Assembly: GCA_026225275.1 (NCBI GenBank)
Contig: JAMFSL010000284.1
Coordinates: 1 to 35,470 of the forward strand
DNA from: Puia dinghuensis
GTDB lineage: Bacteria > Bacteroidota > Bacteroidia > Chitinophagales > Chitinophagaceae
Length of the DNA stretch: 35,470 nt
Direction of reading: 5' to 3'
The position numbers and the translations under genes were made by a program. Under the pieces are notes generated by a model. The model made no database searches, was not told the origin of the DNA, and worked only from the letters and a program-made list of their open reading frames with translations. This document shows, piece by piece, positions 32,527-35,470 of the stretch (within the stretch, counting starts at the first letter, position 1; each line of letters starts with the position of its first letter).

Positions 32527-32918
32527 ACGTCATGAATATAAAGGGCATCCACCATATCGCCATTCTGACGGACAACTATGAGAGCAGCAAGCGCTTTTAT
32601 ACCGAGGTGCTCGGCTTTGAGATCATCCGGGAGACCTATCGGGCCGAGAGGCAGTCTTATAAACTGGACCTCGCGATAGCAGGCCAGTACCAGGTTGAGC
32701 TTTTCTCTTTCCCGGAATTCCGCGAACGTGGCAGCTATCCCGAAGCCAAGGGACTGCGTCATCTCGCTTTTGCCGTAGACGATGTCGAGGCCGCCGCCGA
32801 GGAGTTAAAGACGAAGAATGTCCTTGTCGAACCTGTCAGGGTCGACGAGCTTACCCATAAAAAATTTGTTTTTTTCAGCGATCCGAATGGCCAGCCTCTG
32901 GAACTATATGAGAAATAG
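32523..32918 (+). CDS. VOC-family (glyoxalase-like) protein
   Basis: A 131-residue single-domain metalloprotein of the vicinal oxygen chelate fold. Ligand-like positions are the His in GIHHIAIL, the Glu in YQVELFSFPE, the His in LRHLAFAVDD and the Glu in QPLELYEK. The layout resembles GloA2-type lactoylglutathione lyase-like proteins, but the substrate cannot be told. The ATG at 32523 is set by overlap with the DUF4260 gene. It ends 36 bases before parC. Confidence 0.88.
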   Translation: MNVMNIKGIHHIAILTDNYESSKRFYTEVLGFEIIRETYRAERQSYKLDLAIAGQYQVELFSFPEFRERGSYPEAKGLRHLAFAVDDVEAAAEELKTKNVLVEPVRVDELTHKKFVFFSDPNGQPLELYEK

Positions 32919-32954
32919 CCTATTACGGATCAAACGAAACCTGTAAATTTGACC

Positions 32955-35470
32955 ATGGCCAAAATAAAAATAGCCGACGATTTTCACGAGAATGAATCCG
33001 GGGTAACGGGTCAGTACAAGACCTGGTTCCTGGACTATGCTAGCTATGTCATCCTGGAAAGGGCCGTGCCTGCCGTAGAGGATGGGCTCAAACCCGTTCA
33101 GCGCCGTATCCTCCATTCCATGAAGGAAATGGACGACGGCCGGTTCAACAAGGTGGCCAACATCATCGGCCAGAGCATGCAATACCATCCGCATGGGGAT
33201 GCCAGTATCGGCGAAGCCCTGGTGAATATGGGCCAGAAGGATTTGCTGATCGATACTCAGGGCAACTGGGGCGATGTCCGGACCGGAGACGATGCCGCCG
33301 CCTCACGTTATATCGAGGCCCGTCTCAGCAAATTCGCGCTGGAAGTGGCTTTCAATGCCAAGACCACGGATTGGCAGCTCAGCTATGATGGAAGAAAAAA
33401 TGAGCCCATCACGCTGCCCATGAAATTTCCACTGTTGCTGGCGCAGGGCGCTGAAGGCATTGCCGTCGGCCTTGCCACCAAGATCCTTCCGCATAATTTC
33501 TGCGAACTTTGCGAAGCCGCGGTCAAACACCTCAAAGGCAAAAAATTCGAATTGCACCCGGACTTTCTCACGGCCGGCATGGTCGATACGACGAATTACA
33601 ACGATGGTAAAAGAGGTGGAAAGGTCCGCGTCCGCACCCATATCGAGGAGTTCGATAAAAAGACCCTGCTCGTCAAAGACGTTCCTTATGGAGTCACGAC
33701 CACTCAGCTGATCGATTCCATCCTCAAGGCCAATGACCAGGGAAAGATCAAAATAAAGAAAGTGACCGACAATACCGCTGCGGTCGTCGAGATCCAGATC
33801 GACCTGGCACCCGGCATCTCTCCGGATATTACGATCGACGCCCTCTATGCCTTCACCGACTGTGAGGTCAGCATTTCACCCAATGCCTGCGTCATTGTCG
33901 ATAAGAAGCCACAATTCCTGGGGGTTAAAGAATTACTGACGCTGTCAGTAGATCACACCAAGGAACTGCTGAAAAAGGAACTCGAGATCCGGCTGGCCGA
34001 GCTGCAGGAAAAGTGGCATTATACCTCACTGGAAAAGATCTTCTTTGAAGAAAAGATCTATAAGGAGCTGGAAAAAAAGCATGAGACCTGGGAAAAGGTA
34101 CTCACGGCCATTGCCAAAGCTTTCGAGCCATTCCGCAAACAGCTCCGGCGGGATATCACCCGCGAGGACATTGTCAAGCTGACGGAGAAACCGGTCAGAC
34201 GTATCTACCGGCTCGACATCGACGAGCTTAATGCGCAGATCAAAGGGTTGGAGGCCGAGATGAAACAAGTCAGACACGATCTCAACAACCTGGTGGATTT
34301 CGCTGTGGCCTATTACGACAATCTCCTGAAGAAATATGGTAAGGGCCGCGAACGCAAAACGGAGATGAAGCTGTTTGAAGCCATCCAGGCGCAGCAGGTC
34401 GCCATTGCCAATGTCAAGCTGTATGTCAACTGGGCAGAGGGCTTTATCGGTACGGGGCTGAAAAAAGACGAATTCGTCACCGACTGTTCAGATCTGGACG
34501 ATATCATCGCCTTCACGAAAGGGGGCAAAATGAAGATCGTTAAAGTATCGGAAAAGGCTTTTATCGGCAAGGATATCCTTCATGTGGCCATCTTCCGCAA
34601 AAATGACGAGCGTACTACGTACAATATGATCTACCTCGACGGGAAGGGTGGCATCAGCTATGCCAAACGGTTTAACGTCACCGGCGTCACCCGCGATAAG
34701 GAATACGATCTCACCAAAGGTGATGATGCGAAGAGCAGGGTACACTATCTGTCTGCCAACCCCAACGGTGAGGCCGAAGTGGTCAGGGTTGTCCTTAGCC
34801 CCAGCAGCACCGCGCGGCATAAGGAATTCGACTTTTACTTCGAAGAACAGGAGATCAAGAACCGCAGCAGTCTCGGCAACCAGGTGACGAAATATCCCAT
34901 CCGGTCAGTTAAATTCAAGGTGGCGGGCAAGTCCACGCTTAGCGGTCGCCGGTTGTGGTTTGACGAGACCTTCGGCCGGTTGAACACCGAAGGGAAAGGC
35001 GAATACCTGGGCAGCTTCGGCGGGGACGAACGTATTCTTGCTATTTATTCCGATGGCAGCTATGAGATCACCGACACCGAGCTGACACATCGGTTCGATG
35101 CGGGCAAGCTGCTGGAGATCCGCAAATTCGATCCCGAAAGGATCATCACTGCGATTTACCTGGACAATGAGAAGCAGCAGTTCAATGTCAAGCGATTCAA
35201 AGTAGAAACCACTACCCTCAATAACAAATTCCTCTTCATCAAGGAAGGGGACGGCAATAGGCTCGAAGCGGTCACCCTGCATCCGGAACCTGTCGTCGTC
35301 ATCAAGTCTGGCCGCGGTGCACAGGCCCGCACACAAAAGATCAAGATCGCGGGTTTTGTGGAGGTTATGGGATGGAAAGCTGTCGGCAGCAAATTATTCG
35401 ATTATGCGAAGAGCGTCGAAGTAGAATGGGGGCATAAGGAAGAGGCCAAAGAACAGCCGCCACAGACGGA
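32955..35470 (+). CDS. parC: DNA topoisomerase IV subunit A (3' end outside window)
   Basis: An open frame of 838 codons runs to the window end without a stop, so the protein is incomplete at its C-terminus. The breakage-reunion domain has RAVPAVEDGLKPVQRRILHSM, YHPHGDASIGEALVNM and the catalytic tyrosine Tyr119 in AAASRYIEARLS. The coiled-coil tower and exit gate follow (QLIDSILKANDQGK ... LEKIFFEEKIYKELEKKHETW). From about 480 on, beta-propeller blades of the C-terminal domain are visible (IIAFTKGGKMKIVKVSEKAFIGKDI, ERILAIYSDGSYEITDTEL). It works with ParE, encoded upstream in the same unit. The start is MAKIKIADDFHENESGVTGQYKTWFLDYASYVI. Confidence 0.96.
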   Translation, partial: MAKIKIADDFHENESGVTGQYKTWFLDYASYVILERAVPAVEDGLKPVQRRILHSMKEMDDGRFNKVANIIGQSMQYHPHGDASIGEALVNMGQKDLLIDTQGNWGDVRTGDDAAASRYIEARLSKFALEVAFNAKTTDWQLSYDGRKNEPITLPMKFPLLLAQGAEGIAVGLATKILPHNFCELCEAAVKHLKGKKFELHPDFLTAGMVDTTNYNDGKRGGKVRVRTHIEEFDKKTLLVKDVPYGVTTTQLIDSILKANDQGKIKIKKVTDNTAAVVEIQIDLAPGISPDITIDALYAFTDCEVSISPNACVIVDKKPQFLGVKELLTLSVDHTKELLKKELEIRLAELQEKWHYTSLEKIFFEEKIYKELEKKHETWEKVLTAIAKAFEPFRKQLRRDITREDIVKLTEKPVRRIYRLDIDELNAQIKGLEAEMKQVRHDLNNLVDFAVAYYDNLLKKYGKGRERKTEMKLFEAIQAQQVAIANVKLYVNWAEGFIGTGLKKDEFVTDCSDLDDIIAFTKGGKMKIVKVSEKAFIGKDILHVAIFRKNDERTTYNMIYLDGKGGISYAKRFNVTGVTRDKEYDLTKGDDAKSRVHYLSANPNGEAEVVRVVLSPSSTARHKEFDFYFEEQEIKNRSSLGNQVTKYPIRSVKFKVAGKSTLSGRRLWFDETFGRLNTEGKGEYLGSFGGDERILAIYSDGSYEITDTELTHRFDAGKLLEIRKFDPERIITAIYLDNEKQQFNVKRFKVETTTLNNKFLFIKEGDGNRLEAVTLHPEPVVVIKSGRGAQARTQKIKIAGFVEVMGWKAVGSKLFDYAKSVEVEWGHKEEAKEQPPQT

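Overview
The window looks like chromosomal DNA of a member of the Bacteroidota, most likely the Chitinophagaceae or a close relative. The evidence is the recurring TAnnTTTG -7 boxes with a TTG about 19-23 bases upstream, the lack of obvious Shine-Dalgarno sites, a BlaI/M56 pair, a two-subunit topoisomerase IV of Bacteroidota type, and gene families typical of that phylum (DUF1835/DUF3658, YdeI-like, conjugative-transposon-type proteins). No species can be named from sequence alone.

Layout. Bases 1-1830 hold the end of an integrated element: a small coupled ORF and a large serine recombinase whose last codons run antisense through a tRNA-Lys(UUU) gene and its terminator. Bases 2057-5231 hold a BlaI-type repressor and an M56 (BlaR1-like) membrane metallopeptidase behind two phased palindromic operators. 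Bases 5418-6693 are an AhpC/AhpD-type peroxide detoxification pair. Bases 6733-8860 (minus) are three accessory genes, two of which resemble conjugative-transposon proteins. A Crp/Fnr regulator (minus) and a type II NADH dehydrogenase (plus) follow, then ftsE.

Bases 12075-17014 (minus) are a five-gene envelope-sugar cassette in which every neighbouring pair overlaps: a WbpD-like acetyltransferase, a WbpB-like dehydrogenase, a WbpI-like epimerase and two glycosyltransferases. Bases 17105-22297 (plus) are housekeeping: rpsO, pnp, prmA, plsY and a YdeI-like gene, with terminators and leader hairpins between them. DinB-like (plus) and dnaG (minus) end back to back. Bases 25073-28331 hold a 7TM-like protein, two small minus-strand genes and a ModF-like double ABC ATPase. 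Bases 28458 to the end hold parE, dinD, three small genes and parC (cut by the window edge), apparently one transcription unit.

The least explained parts are the structured 140-base leader before plsY (possible pseudoknot), the recombinase/tRNA-Lys fusion, the repeat-bearing C-terminus of the M56 protein, the isolated tra-like trio, and the dinD-containing insertion between parE and parC. None is proven to be a new system; each is stated with a test.
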